A stretch of DNA of 64,000 nt, from contig NC_013892.1 in assembly GCF_000027225.1 (NCBI RefSeq), positions 3,782,001-3,846,000 on the forward strand, read 5' to 3'. This document shows, piece by piece, positions 36,343-45,507 of this stretch. The notes under the pieces were generated by a model. That model was not told the DNA's origin, searched no databases, and saw only the letters and a list, made by a program, of their open reading frames with translations. The first letter of the stretch is position 1. Every line of letters begins with the position of its first letter. The DNA comes from Xenorhabdus bovienii SS-2004. GTDB taxonomy: Bacteria; Pseudomonadota; Gammaproteobacteria; Enterobacterales; Enterobacteriaceae. The position numbers were made by a program, and so were the translations under genes.

Positions 36343-36942
36343 CTATCGATTCAATAAAGTCAGAAGACGCTCACGCGCCCGTTTTTCGTTAATGGCTTTC
36401 TGGCAGATACCGCTGCTTCGGGCTTCTTTCCAAGCATTCAGGGATCGAACCGCCGAACCCGCTTCCTGATAGGCGGGGTAGGTCACCGGACTGACATCAT
36501 ACAGCCGTGAAAATTTGTGGATTTCGCGGATAACGATCCCTTCCTCATCCTCGTACCAGTGTTCACCATCACGGGCGACCCGAAAGGCAAACGAACTTTG
36601 GTTAATATCACCACGTTGCATGGGGGCCAGCACCAGATCACGAATGGTCTGTGTGTCAGGCGCGGCGATGTCGTACTGCAAGCCACGCTCATCCACCGAG
36701 ACCGTTAATGTTCCTGCTGTACTGCGTCCTAAAATAAAATTAGGATCATGGTTAAACAGCCCCCGAATATCATCATTCAGTACCTCGTCAAACGCGCCGG
36801 GTTTAATAATTTCTCTGAATCCCCACAACGGCTCAGAGCGGCTATTGAACACCGAACCGTAACCAACAATGCGCGTCGGCTGGTTTTCCAGTTGTTCAGC
36901 ACGTACCTCACCGCTGTAACAGCGCATTTCTCTGTCACTCAT
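36343..36942 (-). CDS. Prohead protease (HK97 gp4 family)
   Basis: 199 residues from MSDREMRCYSGEVRAEQ. An alternative start 22 codons upstream would run far into the portal gene. S78/U35-type serine protease: RIVGYGSVFNSRSEPLWGFREII, then FNHDPNFILGRSTAGTLTV (catalytic His) and MQRGDINQSSFAFRVARDGEHW (catalytic Ser). It matures the prohead by cutting the capsid delta domain. Confidence 0.92.
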   Translation of the reverse strand: MSDREMRCYSGEVRAEQLENQPTRIVGYGSVFNSRSEPLWGFREIIKPGAFDEVLNDDIRGLFNHDPNFILGRSTAGTLTVSVDERGLQYDIAAPDTQTIRDLVLAPMQRGDINQSSFAFRVARDGEHWYEDEEGIVIREIHKFSRLYDVSPVTYPAYQEAGSAVRSLNAWKEARSSGICQKAINEKRARERLLTLLNR

Positions 36943-38164
36943 CGGGTTTGTCCTCGTGTTCAGGTTGGTTGGGTTGATTGCCGTTAACAGGATTGGCGGC
37001 ATTGACACTGACCAGCATCTCGTCCAGCCCGTCCACCGGGTTCATGTCTTCAAAGGCGCGAGCCTCGTTGCGACTCATCCAACCATCGGTAATAGCAAAA
37101 TGGTAGAACTGCGCACGTTCCTGCGGTGTACCGCGCAGTAATCCGGCCAGATTGAAGCGAACATAGAACCCCGCTATCCGTTCCTGCCGGGTAAACAGGC
37201 GACGGTTCAACTCTTGCTCCCAGTTCACCACCCACGGCATGACGGTATGGCGCACAAACTGGATAGCCTGATTGCTGATATTGGAAAACGTCGCTTTTTC
37301 CAAATCGTTAATCATGTGAGCGGGAACGTTAAATATGCCGGCAATCATGGAGCGATTGAGTTTCATCATGTCAATCAGCTGCGCGTCCACCGGGGAAACG
37401 GTCAGCGCTTTGTAATCCAATTCAGCGGGCAGCAGCATGGTTTTGTTCTCTTCGCTGCGCAGGGAAGCCGCGGCTTTTCGCCACATCAGTTTGAGCCGTT
37501 CCCAACCCTTATCACTGATTTCCCCTTTTACGGACACAATGCCGGCCGGACGGGCATTGCCGCCAAAAAACGCGCTGGTATATTTTTGTCCGCTCATGCC
37601 CATACCGATAGTTTCCGCATGTTGCAGGATGGGGCTTAAACCCATTTTCTGATTATTACCTAACGCGCGGATGTGGATCATATCATCGGGACTGATAGCG
37701 AAATTGCCCTCGTCGTTATAGACCCCGTAGGTGTAGCGTCCACCTGTGTTCAGCAGGGTGGTTTCCCACGGCATGCAGGCCTCCAGTGCAATCACATCGC
37801 CTTTTCGGTTGCGTTTCACCCACGTATAGCCATTGCCCCAGCCGAGGACATGGCGCTGCTTCAGTTCGCGCCATTTGTAGCTGGTTTGCCAGTCGTTCGG
37901 CTCATCATGGGTCAGATAAAACGCCGGATGTTCCCGCGCCATCTCAACCGATTTCCCGGTCTTGCGCATCACATGCAGGGGCATCTGTGCCACTGACGAG
38001 GCCAGTACATAAATACAGGCATAGACCGCTGCCAGCTTCATGGACGTTTCGGGGCTGACATACACATCGGCGCTGAACAGGCCGTCATGCTCGGCGGCCT
38101 CGGCCGTGAGCGGGGTCTTCGGGTTTTCCAGCGATTCACTGCGGAACAGGGCATCAAGCAACAT
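36935..38164 (-). CDS. Portal protein (HK97 family)
   Basis: 409 residues (VSPETSMKLAAVYACIYVLASSVAQMPLHVMRK, GWGNGYTWVKRNRKGDVIALEAC, DDMIHIRALGNNQKMGLSPI, FNVPAHMINDLEKATFSNISNQAIQFV). Dodecameric DNA gate of the head vertex. It overlaps both neighbours slightly. Confidence 0.95.
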   Translation of the reverse strand: MLLDALFRSESLENPKTPLTAEAAEHDGLFSADVYVSPETSMKLAAVYACIYVLASSVAQMPLHVMRKTGKSVEMAREHPAFYLTHDEPNDWQTSYKWRELKQRHVLGWGNGYTWVKRNRKGDVIALEACMPWETTLLNTGGRYTYGVYNDEGNFAISPDDMIHIRALGNNQKMGLSPILQHAETIGMGMSGQKYTSAFFGGNARPAGIVSVKGEISDKGWERLKLMWRKAAASLRSEENKTMLLPAELDYKALTVSPVDAQLIDMMKLNRSMIAGIFNVPAHMINDLEKATFSNISNQAIQFVRHTVMPWVVNWEQELNRRLFTRQERIAGFYVRFNLAGLLRGTPQERAQFYHFAITDGWMSRNEARAFEDMNPVDGLDEMLVSVNAANPVNGNQPNQPEHEDKPDE

Positions 38165-38315
38165 GTTTCCTCCGGCGGGCGACGGTCAGGGCATAGGCAA
38201 TCAACAAAACGCCCCCGATGATCAGGGTGTTTGCCAGCCCATACTTAAGGTAACAGCCGGCCAGCACTGCCCCGACACCCGCCAGCGCAGTGCCATCAAT
38301 CAGTAAATTTTTCAT
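38154..38315 (-). CDS. Small membrane protein between terminase and portal
   Basis: 53 residues ([26 protein letters not shown]...VARRRKHVA). Two hydrophobic helices separated by LKYG, ending with a basic tail. The start overlaps the TerL stop (4 bp) and the stop overlaps the portal start, so it is in the packaging operon. HK97-like phages often have a small membrane gene here; function unknown. Confidence 0.75.
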   Translation of the reverse strand: MKNLLIDGTALAGVGAVLAGCYLKYGLANTLIIGGVLLIAYALTVARRRKHVA

Positions 38316-40042
38316 AACATTAAAAGGTCATCCGGATCGAGGTTGGAAAGAAAGTCGGGTTCTTCATGCAGGATGGCGCGGCCCATCGCCATAATCAGGG
38401 CGACCGCCCCGTCAATTTTGCTGTCTTTTTGCTCCTTGATGGGGCGCACAATGTCATCATTCCCGCCCATGGTTTTCCCCACGACATTACTGATACACCA
38501 TGACAGGATGGGATGACCGTCGTGATGAAAGCGCCCGGACTGGATAGCGGCTTCCAGCTCTTTCATCGGGTCACTCATGTGGGTGAAGTTCTGGGTAATG
38601 ATGATGGGGTTAATGCCCTCGTCCGCCAGTGAGTGAGATAAACCCGTTGCCCCAAAGGGATCAATCGGGGCCTCATTAACCGGGTTCAGGTGACAGGCGA
38701 GTTTGGCTTCTTCAAGGATGTAACGGTAATCCACTTCTGCCCCCTCAGTCACGGTCAGCAGATCCATTTCCACCCACTTCTTAAAACGTTCAGCGGTACG
38801 GCGGTTCTCGGTCTGCTCTACGCTGTACACGCTGTCATACGGCACCCAAAAACGCGGGGCAATACTGTAGTAATGCCGCTTACCGTCAATCTCGCGGACA
38901 AAAAGCCGGGCCATGCTGTTCATGTCCAGCTTACGGGCAAGGTCAAACGCCAGAAAACAGGGTTGACCCTCAAATTGCTCTAAGGTGAGCGTCGTGTCTT
39001 CACACTGCTTCCAGCTCAGCATATTGAAATAAGCTTCCCGGGCAGACACCCAGATATTCAGGTGCTTGGTTTTGAAGACGCTGGCTAACCGGGGGTTATT
39101 CAGGGCGCGCTGCTGCTGACTGAGCAGAAAGTCCGCATAGATTGACACGCCCATATTCGGATTGGCTTTCCGCAGTACGTCCGGCGAAGTCCAGTCGTCC
39201 CCGTCGTCCACGGTGTAAATCACCCCGAACAGCTCCTCATTGGGCACATTGCCGGACAGTATCTCTATCACTTCACGGCGCTTGTCATAACAAGGCCCTT
39301 CAATGTTGTAACCCGCCGTGGTAATGGCCCACATCAGGGGCTGGCGGCGTGCCCCCATCCCCGTCAGCATGGTGGTGTAAAGATCATCGGTGTCATGCTC
39401 GTGGTATTCATCGACAATCGCGCAGCTGGGCGACTGCCCGTCACCGGGATTGCCGATCAGCGGTTCAAACCGGGCACCGTCTGCCGGGCGGTTCAGGTTG
39501 GAGGCATTCACTTCAATGCCGAACGCCTCAACCAGCATCGGGGTGCGCTTGCACATCAATCGCGCAGGCCGGAACACTTCCCACGCCTGTTTCTCCGTGG
39601 TTGCGCCGGAATACACTTCCGCCCCGAATTCGTCATCACAGGTAAAGCAATAAAGTGCCACGCCCGCCGAAATCGCGGACTTGCCATTTTTACGGGGAAT
39701 TTCGGTGTAGACTTCCCGAAAGCGGCGTAACCGGCTGCCCTTATGCACCCAGCCAAAGACCGAGCAGATAATAAACAGTTGCCACGGCTCCAGCGTGATG
39801 GGCATGCGTTTAAATGCCCATTCCCCTTTGGTGTGGGGCAGCAATTGAATAAATTTGGCGGCCTGTTCAGCCCGATCTTTATCGAACCGGTACTTAAACC
39901 CTGTCGTCTTTTCCTGACTCAGGTTATCCAGATGCCGCCGGCAGGCATCTTTGACATGGCGGCCTGCGTCAATCTTACCGCGCACGACATCACGGGCGTA
40001 CTGGCTGGCCGCATTAACATTGGGGTAAGATTTACGGCTCAT
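38312..40042 (-). CDS. Terminase large subunit
   Basis: 576 residues, HK97-type TerL. The N-terminal ATPase has a Walker-A-like [13 protein letters not shown], Walker [13 protein letters not shown] and motif III (ITTAGYN). The C-terminal RNase-H-like nuclease has its first Asp in [15 protein letters not shown] and a later acidic cluster ([29 protein letters not shown]). It packages DNA and cuts cos. Confidence 0.95.
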   Translation of the reverse strand: MSRKSYPNVNAASQYARDVVRGKIDAGRHVKDACRRHLDNLSQEKTTGFKYRFDKDRAEQAAKFIQLLPHTKGEWAFKRMPITLEPWQLFIICSVFGWVHKGSRLRRFREVYTEIPRKNGKSAISAGVALYCFTCDDEFGAEVYSGATTEKQAWEVFRPARLMCKRTPMLVEAFGIEVNASNLNRPADGARFEPLIGNPGDGQSPSCAIVDEYHEHDTDDLYTTMLTGMGARRQPLMWAITTAGYNIEGPCYDKRREVIEILSGNVPNEELFGVIYTVDDGDDWTSPDVLRKANPNMGVSIYADFLLSQQQRALNNPRLASVFKTKHLNIWVSAREAYFNMLSWKQCEDTTLTLEQFEGQPCFLAFDLARKLDMNSMARLFVREIDGKRHYYSIAPRFWVPYDSVYSVEQTENRRTAERFKKWVEMDLLTVTEGAEVDYRYILEEAKLACHLNPVNEAPIDPFGATGLSHSLADEGINPIIITQNFTHMSDPMKELEAAIQSGRFHHDGHPILSWCISNVVGKTMGGNDDIVRPIKEQKDSKIDGAVALIMAMGRAILHEEPDFLSNLDPDDLLML

Positions 40043-40533
40043 GATGAGATCATCCTCATGAAAGGGTTGTCAGTTTTGGCCTTGCCCGCAGCGCCCATCA
40101 GACGCTGACGGCTGCTGGGATCTAACCCCAGCAGGGAGCCGGTCGTGTCCATTTCGGATTGCTGTTCTTTTTTGGCAGTCAGTTCCGGGTTTTTAATGGG
40201 TCCCCCGGTCGCACCGGTTACCGTGTTACCCTGTTGGGCAATATTGATAACCGCCTTGCGCCAGAACTGATACGCCACACACCAGCGTTCCAGTACAGCG
40301 AGATCCGTGACACAGAGTAACCCTTGGGTGCACAGCTCTTTGCTGGTCAGTTCCCACATCACCGCCGCCAGAGGCATTTCGTTTTCCATAAACCAGTCCG
40401 GCGGGGAAACCCCGGACAGGGGCGTAAAGGCCGGCTCATCCCGGTTTAGTTTTCGCTTGCCCGGATTGCCTGCCAGTTCTTTTCGTGCCGTCGGCTTGGG
40501 GCGACGACCTGATCTGCCCGCCGTTCCAGCCAT
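40039..40533 (-). CDS. Terminase small subunit (P27 family)
   Basis: 164 residues. Typical start [34 protein letters not shown] and helical body ([51 protein letters not shown]). It recognises cos and activates TerL. Overlaps TerL by 4 bp. Confidence 0.93.
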   Translation of the reverse strand: MAGTAGRSGRRPKPTARKELAGNPGKRKLNRDEPAFTPLSGVSPPDWFMENEMPLAAVMWELTSKELCTQGLLCVTDLAVLERWCVAYQFWRKAVINIAQQGNTVTGATGGPIKNPELTAKKEQQSEMDTTGSLLGLDPSSRQRLMGAAGKAKTDNPFMRMISS

Positions 40534-40781
40534 ACTCAGAACCTCCCGTATTCAAAAAACAGGGCAAGAGGGATAAAAAAGACTCCCGATTTAAATTTCA
40601 TTTTTCGCGGGGATAAAAAAAGACTTAGGGAGGCGGTCCCTTGGGGCGAGAGTGGCAGGGATTTGACCCGCCCCTCCCCCTACGTGACTATTGCTTGTGA
40701 GATCATTTTATATTTAAATTAAAATCATCTCAGGGTAGCAGTCACCATGACCATTGCACTTGATATGATGCAATGATGAGA
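40534..40781. other. Probable cos-containing region between HNH block and terminase
   Basis: 248 bp without a gene. It has G/C-rich stretches (GGGAGGCGGTCCCTTGGGGC and CCGCCCCTCCCCC) inside otherwise AT-rich DNA, and several A-runs. In HK97-type phages cos lies next to terS and the HNH gene, so cos is expected here. I cannot define the nicks. Confidence 0.4.
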
Positions 40782-41363
40782 TCAAATATAAATGTCGACC
40801 CCCTCACCCGCCATCTCATCAGTTACCGTGAAGGTTACGTTCAGTGTGGGGTGAACACCCTCAGAGTGAGTTTCAATCACGACCTGCTGCTGGTTCGACA
40901 GCAACATGCCATCCACGCTCAGGGCATAACCCTTGAAGTGACCACCCTTATACAGGCGTGACAGTTTCACCTGCTTTGGGGTGTCCGCTTTAACTGGATG
41001 GTCTTTTAGCTCTAACCACTTCTCAGCTCGACTAATGCTATTAAAATACATCCTTTCGGGCTTTAAAAAGCTGCACATCATATCGAGTGCGACACGAATA
41101 TGACGCAGGGTTTCTGTTGCATAGGTGTGCGAGTCAGGCTTTCTATCCCATCTCTCTAGATAATCTATGCGATAAAGAATGAAGTTAATCTCTATATCAA
41201 CCATTCGAACAAACCACTTTGGCGCGTCCTTTTCCTCACACTCAAATCGACGCATTTTAAGTTGCTTCATTTGATGTGATTTTTTAATAGCGGTTGCATA
41301 GTTCTTAGCAAAGATTGACGCCTGTTCTTTGTTCTGAGGTTCTGGTAAGTCAGGTAATATCAT
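40782..41363 (-). CDS. Hypothetical phage protein
   Basis: 193 residues, soluble, Lys/Glu-rich helical N-terminal part (NYATAIKKSHQMKQLKMRRFECEEKDAPKWFVRM) and a beta-rich C-terminus (VVIETHSEGVHPTLNVTFTVTDEM). Its start overlaps the HNH stop by 4 bp (41360-41363), so it is in the same transcript. Not recognised. Confidence 0.7.
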   Translation of the reverse strand: MILPDLPEPQNKEQASIFAKNYATAIKKSHQMKQLKMRRFECEEKDAPKWFVRMVDIEINFILYRIDYLERWDRKPDSHTYATETLRHIRVALDMMCSFLKPERMYFNSISRAEKWLELKDHPVKADTPKQVKLSRLYKGGHFKGYALSVDGMLLSNQQQVVIETHSEGVHPTLNVTFTVTDEMAGEGVDIYI

Positions 41364-41710
41364 TTGTTACGCTCCGTTGCGGTCTTCGCCCTATGGCAAG
41401 ACCAGCATAATAGAACCAGATTTGTTAACGCATCCGTGCCACCGTGTGCCTTGGGCTTGACGTGGTCAACAGTCACGCCTGTCACTGCCCGGCCATGGCG
41501 TAAGCATTGCTGGCATAAGTGTTTATCTCTCGCCTTGATGGTAGCTCTGAGCTTGTCCCACTTGCTGCCATAGCCGCGTTCATGTCGGCTCTTGCCTTGC
41601 TGATGGTTCTCCCAGCCGGTGTGAAGGTGATCGTTGCAGTAGCCACTTCGGTCAGTGGTGGTCTTGGGGCAACCCTGCTTGCGGCAGGCTCTCGGTATTC
41701 TTGGCGGCAT
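41360..41710 (-). CDS. HNH endonuclease, packaging-associated
   Basis: 116 residues from MPPRIPRACRKQGCPKTTTDRSGYC. Two zinc-binding pairs (CQQC and CWSC) bracket the HNH core TVDHVKPKAHGGTDALTNLVLLCWSCH. HNH proteins beside HK97-type terminases are known to work with TerL in cos cleavage. A 23-codon in-frame extension is possible but lacks homologous look. Confidence 0.92.
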   Translation of the reverse strand: MPPRIPRACRKQGCPKTTTDRSGYCNDHLHTGWENHQQGKSRHERGYGSKWDKLRATIKARDKHLCQQCLRHGRAVTGVTVDHVKPKAHGGTDALTNLVLLCWSCHRAKTATERNK

Positions 41711-41714
41711 CACA

Positions 41715-42074
41715 TCACCACTTGGAGAACAATCCGCCTCGTTCACTCTCACGGGTGACGAACTGGCGTATCTCTTCACGGATTATCTGGCGGAGATGGT
41801 TATCATTATCCTTTATTACCGCTTGGGGTATGACCGCCTCTTTCATGTAAACCTTTCCGGTTACATCGAAGACCTTGAAGCTATCGGCAGCAATTCCAGC
41901 CTTAGCACCTGTATCTACTGACAGTGTCATACCTGCGTCATAGCGACGACCATTAATGCGATCCACTTGTTCAGCGATACGCTTTAGTTGTGTCTCAAGC
42001 TGGTTCAGTGTGTCAGTGTCATATTTGATACCAACAGTGATGTCATATGTTGCCGTGCCTGTACTTTGTGTCAT
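41715..42074 (-). CDS. Phage protein with DUF1983-like segment
   Basis: 119 residues. The central part (DTGAKAGIAADSFKVFDVTGKVYMKEAVIPQAVIKD) resembles the DUF1983 region of gpJ-type tip proteins, while the C-terminus is basic and helical (LRQIIREEIRQFVTRES). It could be a relocated tip-protein fragment or a separate tip accessory. It is far from the tail module, next to HNH. Confidence 0.6.
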   Translation of the reverse strand: MTQSTGTATYDITVGIKYDTDTLNQLETQLKRIAEQVDRINGRRYDAGMTLSVDTGAKAGIAADSFKVFDVTGKVYMKEAVIPQAVIKDNDNHLRQIIREEIRQFVTRESERGGLFSKW

Positions 42075-42161
42075 GTTCTGTTCTCCAAAAAGAAAATGCC
42101 ACCCTGTTAACTGATGGCCTTATTGATAACCTACTCTGCACCTTTATGTAGCAGTTCCACA

Positions 42162-42527
42162 TCATCGTCTTAATAACGCAGAGCCGGGAAACCCATCAAA
42201 TGGCAATGGTTTTAATTTCTCCAAATCTTTCTTAGTTGAAGGATTTAGTTTTATTGATGGTTCTCCTGCCTCCTGACACCAGATATTAAATTCGTGTACT
42301 GCGTGCATCAGGTCACTGTCCACAAGGGCAATATCCTTCATCTGACTTTGCATGAGATCCCTGTCAAACTCGGCAATTTCAGGTATCCGGTAGCCATCAC
42401 TAAATGTCAGCCTTGAAGTTTCATCTCTCAGTTTATAAACACATTGGTGCCTTCGCGTGTGTAAAGCCTCTATCTTTTCTCTTAACACCTTACAACGCCC
42501 AATCGCTTCATAGTTCAGTTCTGTCAT
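42162..42527 (-). CDS. Hypothetical phage protein sharing gpL C-terminal sequence
   Basis: 121 residues, largely helical and charged (CKVLREKIEALHTRRHQCVYKLRDETSRL; DRDLMQSQMKDIALVDSDLMHAVHEF). Its last residues (LPFDGFPGSALLRR) match the end of minor tail protein L (LPFGGFPGSALLRR), with similar nucleotides. Otherwise unrelated. Function unknown. Confidence 0.65.
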   Translation of the reverse strand: MTELNYEAIGRCKVLREKIEALHTRRHQCVYKLRDETSRLTFSDGYRIPEIAEFDRDLMQSQMKDIALVDSDLMHAVHEFNIWCQEAGEPSIKLNPSTKKDLEKLKPLPFDGFPGSALLRR

Positions 42528-42696
42528 AGTGACCTCTATATGTGTGGTTAATCCAATATCCGATTATCGGACTTTGCTTTTCTACATAGCGATCACGACT
42601 CAATGAATCATGATGGCAATACAGGCCGTCTCTCCGGCTGTCACACCGCTTCTTCTGCCTACAGCGGATGTTGCTGATAATGACTGTCTGGGGCAT
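42508..42696 (-). CDS. Doubtful small ORF
   Basis: 62 codons, rich in Arg and Cys (IRCRQKKRCDSRRDGLYCHH), overlapping the next gene's start by 20 bp. No good ribosome site and no recognised family. Listed only because the operon spacing allows it. 42697-42981 otherwise shows no gene. Confidence 0.25.
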   Translation of the reverse strand: MPQTVIISNIRCRQKKRCDSRRDGLYCHHDSLSRDRYVEKQSPIIGYWINHTYRGHYDRTEL

Positions 42697-42981
42697 TGAT
42701 TATTTTTGATTCTGACCTGTACGCTCGATGCAAAGGGAACATGTCATGGCTAATACAGGCAGACGGCGATAACCCGACGCAGTGAAATGCAGATACAAAA
42801 AAGCCACCAGCGTTAACTGATGGCATGGGGTATTCCTTTAACCACTCAAGGGAATGGGTAAAGGAATATTGGCTTTAGTTTCAGAGAGTAACTAATTGTT
42901 AATTATTATTCGCTTGTTGTTGCGTGAAGATGGGTTTAGGAATTGCTGTAATTAATTATGTTGTTTTTGTTGGAGGTGGTT

Positions 42982-43386
42982 ATGCCGATAAACCCACGAG
43001 ATCCATTTAGAACCAGTTATCCCCTTGTGAGAAGCAGACGAGCTTTCCATGCCCAAGTGGGCACTACGCATTCACAGACTCATTTTCTCGGTGCTGATAT
43101 TCTTGACGTATATTTAGAGTACTTAATTGTATGCAGATTCTTAAGTGCAGATAGTACCGGAGTTTTAACCATTAAAGCGAGGTTTCTCGACTTGACTTAT
43201 GAACCTTATATTAATTTACCAAATGTAGAAAAATATCTATTCCTGCTTGGATTTACTCCCACTCTCGCAACTAGCGGAGTTAAATATACACAGACACGTT
43301 ACTCAAAGGTTCAGAGCTTACCCGATTATGAAAAAAACGTTTTACCCGCAATAAAACAATTGTGGGCTGCGAATCCCCCATATTGA
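42982..43386 (+). CDS. Hypothetical protein, plus-strand moron
   Basis: 134 residues from MPINPRDPFRTSYPLVRSRR, preceded by GGAGGTGGTT; an upstream ATG (42958) has no ribosome site. Soluble, no cysteines of note, not recognised (FLGADILDVYLEYLIVCRFLSADSTGVLTIKARFLDLTYEPY). It is transcribed against the surrounding late operon and followed by a strong hairpin, so it is probably expressed from the lysogen. Confidence 0.72.
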   Translation: MPINPRDPFRTSYPLVRSRRAFHAQVGTTHSQTHFLGADILDVYLEYLIVCRFLSADSTGVLTIKARFLDLTYEPYINLPNVEKYLFLLGFTPTLATSGVKYTQTRYSKVQSLPDYEKNVLPAIKQLWAANPPY

Positions 43387-43462
43387 TTTCCATTGAACAG
43401 GTATAAGGATAACAAATCTGATTACTCAGAGTCTCACCGACACTATGCCCCAATACACTCCT

Positions 43463-43493
43463 GCCACCCCAGAATCATTTGCTCTGGGGTGGC
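43463..43493. terminator. Strong hairpin at the convergent end of Rz1 and the plus-strand gene
   Basis: Perfect 11-bp stem GCCACCCCAGA/TCTGGGGTGGC with a 9-nt loop. The Rz1 stop (43475) is inside it. It may stop transcription from both sides, though U-runs are weak. Confidence 0.6.
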
Positions 43494-43735
43494 TTGCTCT
43501 CTTCTATTTCCCGTATCGCCTGTTTATCCAGATTGCACTGCTCAATGACCGTCAGTAACTGCTCATTCAGCAGCAGACTGTCACTCCATGTCATTTTGTC
43601 GGATATGGCCGGAGGCAGACAGTCAGCGAGCAGATGTGCCGGAATGGGTATCGGTGGCACCGGAACGTATTCGGTTTGTATGCTGCTGCAACCGGATAAC
43701 AGCCCCATCAGGCACAAGGCGATTGGCACAATCAT
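43475..43735 (-). CDS. Outer-membrane spanin lipoprotein Rz1
   Basis: 86 residues from MIVPIALCLMGLLSGCSS, a lipoprotein signal with lipobox LSGC, then a Pro-rich linker (YVPVPPIPIPAHLL) typical of o-spanins. It starts inside the Rz gene in another frame (43623-43735 overlap) and extends beyond it. With Rz it fuses the inner and outer membranes at the last lysis step. A longer start is possible but would spoil the signal peptide. Confidence 0.87.
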   Translation of the reverse strand: MIVPIALCLMGLLSGCSSIQTEYVPVPPIPIPAHLLADCLPPAISDKMTWSDSLLLNEQLLTVIEQCNLDKQAIREIEESKPPQSK

Positions 43736-44003
43736 GACTGACAACAACCGCTTTGATGGCCGCTTTAGTCTGCTCAGAATCCACGGCTGACCGGCTCCGG
43801 CTTTCGCTATTAATTCGTGAGATATCATTGAATATCCTGACAGTCTGAAAGGTATTGGCGGTCATGACTTGTTGATGCTTATACTTCGTGTCCAGCTCGC
43901 TATAATCTTGAGCCTTTTGCTGATACTCACTGTAAAAGAACCAGAGCAGACCGGAGACAACCACCAGAGCGCCGAGGGTGAAGTGCTGGCTGTTAAATTT
44001 CAT
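43623..44003 (-). CDS. Inner-membrane spanin Rz
   Basis: 126 residues with one N-terminal membrane anchor (FTLGALVVVSGLLWFFY) and a periplasmic helical domain (SEYQQKAQDYSELDTKYKHQQ). Nested with Rz1 and directly after the endolysin, with a 4-bp overlap. Sequence is divergent, but gene architecture is decisive. Confidence 0.85.
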   Translation of the reverse strand: MKFNSQHFTLGALVVVSGLLWFFYSEYQQKAQDYSELDTKYKHQQVMTANTFQTVRIFNDISRINSESRSRSAVDSEQTKAAIKAVVVSHDCANRLVPDGAVIRLQQHTNRIRSGATDTHSGTSAR

Positions 44004-44398
44004 GCCAGTATCTCAATATGGGGCGCATCCAGAAATTTAGCCGGCTTATCATTGGGATTGTTCGTCCAAGTAATGCCAAACCGCAGTTTGATCCCCCGTT
44101 CTTCACCCGCCTGACGCATCGCATTCAATACCGGAAGCCAACAGGTATAATCATTCCAGTCAGCCCCCACCGGAAGCAGGTCGACCGCATGGCCGGTCAA
44201 ATGGCGGGAGTTCATTGTCCGGCTTTTCTTTTCAGCAACCAGTTGCGTTTGGCGCTCAAGCGTTCTGAGGCCTTCAATCACGGTGAAATCGACCGGAGAT
44301 AATGCCAGCGCACGACGAACAACTGCCACCAAGTCAGGATGAATGCCCTTAAGGTTATTTTCACTGCGTTGGCTTAACTTGAAGTTATTCGTTGTCAT
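44000..44398 (-). CDS. Endolysin, peptidase M15 family
   Basis: 132 residues from MTTNNFKLSQRSENNLKGIHPDLV. L-alanyl-D-glutamate peptidase type: FTVIEGLRTLERQTQLVAEKKSRTMNSRHLTGHAVDLLPVG carries the SxHxxGxAxD zinc motif, and DAPHIEI the last zinc His. No signal peptide, so it needs the holin to reach the wall. Confidence 0.93.
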   Translation of the reverse strand: MTTNNFKLSQRSENNLKGIHPDLVAVVRRALALSPVDFTVIEGLRTLERQTQLVAEKKSRTMNSRHLTGHAVDLLPVGADWNDYTCWLPVLNAMRQAGEERGIKLRFGITWTNNPNDKPAKFLDAPHIEILA

Positions 44399-44717
44399 TG
44401 CTGACCCCCGCTCTTTTCTCTGCCGACTTACGCAGCAATTGACCAATAAAGTCTGTCCCCAAGTAGCCAATCACCACACTGCCGATGTAGGCCAGGTCAG
44501 GATTCAGACCCATGAAATTTAATACGTCACGAATGAACCACGCGAACATGGCACACATAAAGGCGTCGATTGAAACCTTTACCCAGCCGCCACCGTTATA
44601 GCGACCGCGAAAAAATGCCATCGTTCCGGCAAGAGTTGCCCAGATGCCTTGCTCTCTTACCGATATGAGCCACTCTCCGAGGTGTACCCATACATCAGGA
44701 TTCTCTTTCATCTTCAT
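44385..44717 (-). CDS. Holin, lambda-family
   Basis: 110 residues from MKMKENPDVWVHLGEWLISV with GGGTGG upstream. A dual start MKM (two ATGs two codons apart) recalls the holin/antiholin starts of lambdoid S genes. Hydrophobic segments at about 22-38, 50-68 and 75-93. It overlaps the endolysin start and times lysis by forming membrane holes. Confidence 0.87.
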   Translation of the reverse strand: MKMKENPDVWVHLGEWLISVREQGIWATLAGTMAFFRGRYNGGGWVKVSIDAFMCAMFAWFIRDVLNFMGLNPDLAYIGSVVIGYLGTDFIGQLLRKSAEKRAGVSNDNE

Positions 44718-44879
44718 ATTCCACCCCATTTGAACAATGGGCGTCCGTGGGGTGAGCTATGGTCGCCCCTGTGAGTTAGTTAAAAGTAATAAGTTGATAC
44801 TTAAGGTATGTTGTTAGATCAGCCAAAGATTAATCAACTGGAGGGATGGCTGATGACCTCTTACCTAAAGGAAGGTGAA

Positions 44880-45146
44880 ATGTCTTACATTCACAGCCGA
44901 GAGTATCTAAAAGATGGCAATGTCGTGTCTGTCCAGTGTAGCCATCAGATAAACGTATTGGTTATGGATGACAACCAATACAGTAACTACAGGAATGGAC
45001 GACAATATCGCTATTATGGGGGTTTTTATAAACAATTTCCTGCCAATATTATTCCCCCTCACTCTGGTTATTGGAATGTTGTTTTAGCTATGCCGCCTGG
45101 ATATAGTGCCAATATTAAGCACACTATCAGTGTACTAAACGCATAA
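44880..45146 (+). CDS. DUF1883 domain protein, plus-strand moron
   Basis: 88 residues from MSYIHSREYLKDGNVVSVQC, with AAGGAAGGTGAA upstream. It matches DUF1883 as I know it: NVLVMDDNQYSNYRNGRQYRYYGGFYKQFPANIIPPHSGYWNVVLAM. Compact beta-rich domain, sometimes found with TIR domains in other bacteria, hence a possible defence or sensing link (inference). It is convergent with the adjacent minus-strand small gene and placed inside the lysis region. Confidence 0.8.
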   Translation: MSYIHSREYLKDGNVVSVQCSHQINVLVMDDNQYSNYRNGRQYRYYGGFYKQFPANIIPPHSGYWNVVLAMPPGYSANIKHTISVLNA

Positions 45147-45302
45147 ATATTCAGCTTTAGCCTGAAATAACGCAGCTTCAAGGGCGGTAATGATTTTTTG
45201 CTGTGTACCGTCCTTTATGTATCCAGTTGAAGCCATTCCCTCACCTTTTTCTTCATCACGATACCAGACCGTTTCGCCATTAAGTTCTATTGATACTTTC
45301 AT
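45135..45302 (-). CDS. Small phage late-leader protein
   Basis: 55 residues (MKVSIELNGETVWYRDEEKGEGMASTGYIKDGTQQKIITALEAAL...). AGAGGTG precedes the ATG. Acidic with an amphipathic helix at the end. The stop lies within the end of the convergent DUF1883 gene. Part of the late leader upstream of the holin; function unknown. Confidence 0.72.
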   Translation of the reverse strand: MKVSIELNGETVWYRDEEKGEGMASTGYIKDGTQQKIITALEAALFQAKAEYLCV

Positions 45303-45507
45303 TTATGCACCTCTAATGCGTGGTTGTGGACTCAACACTACTGTAAATGGATTAAGAACTCATTTTAACTATTGCCATTTGTAGCATCAGGCTTACAAAC
45401 CAAGTATGCCGACCGCAATAGGAGATACGGAGGTACGGGAAGTGATTGCGGCGGCAAATTAGGTAATAAGCAATATCGAGCGCCCAGAGATAGACGCTCT
45501 GTATTGG

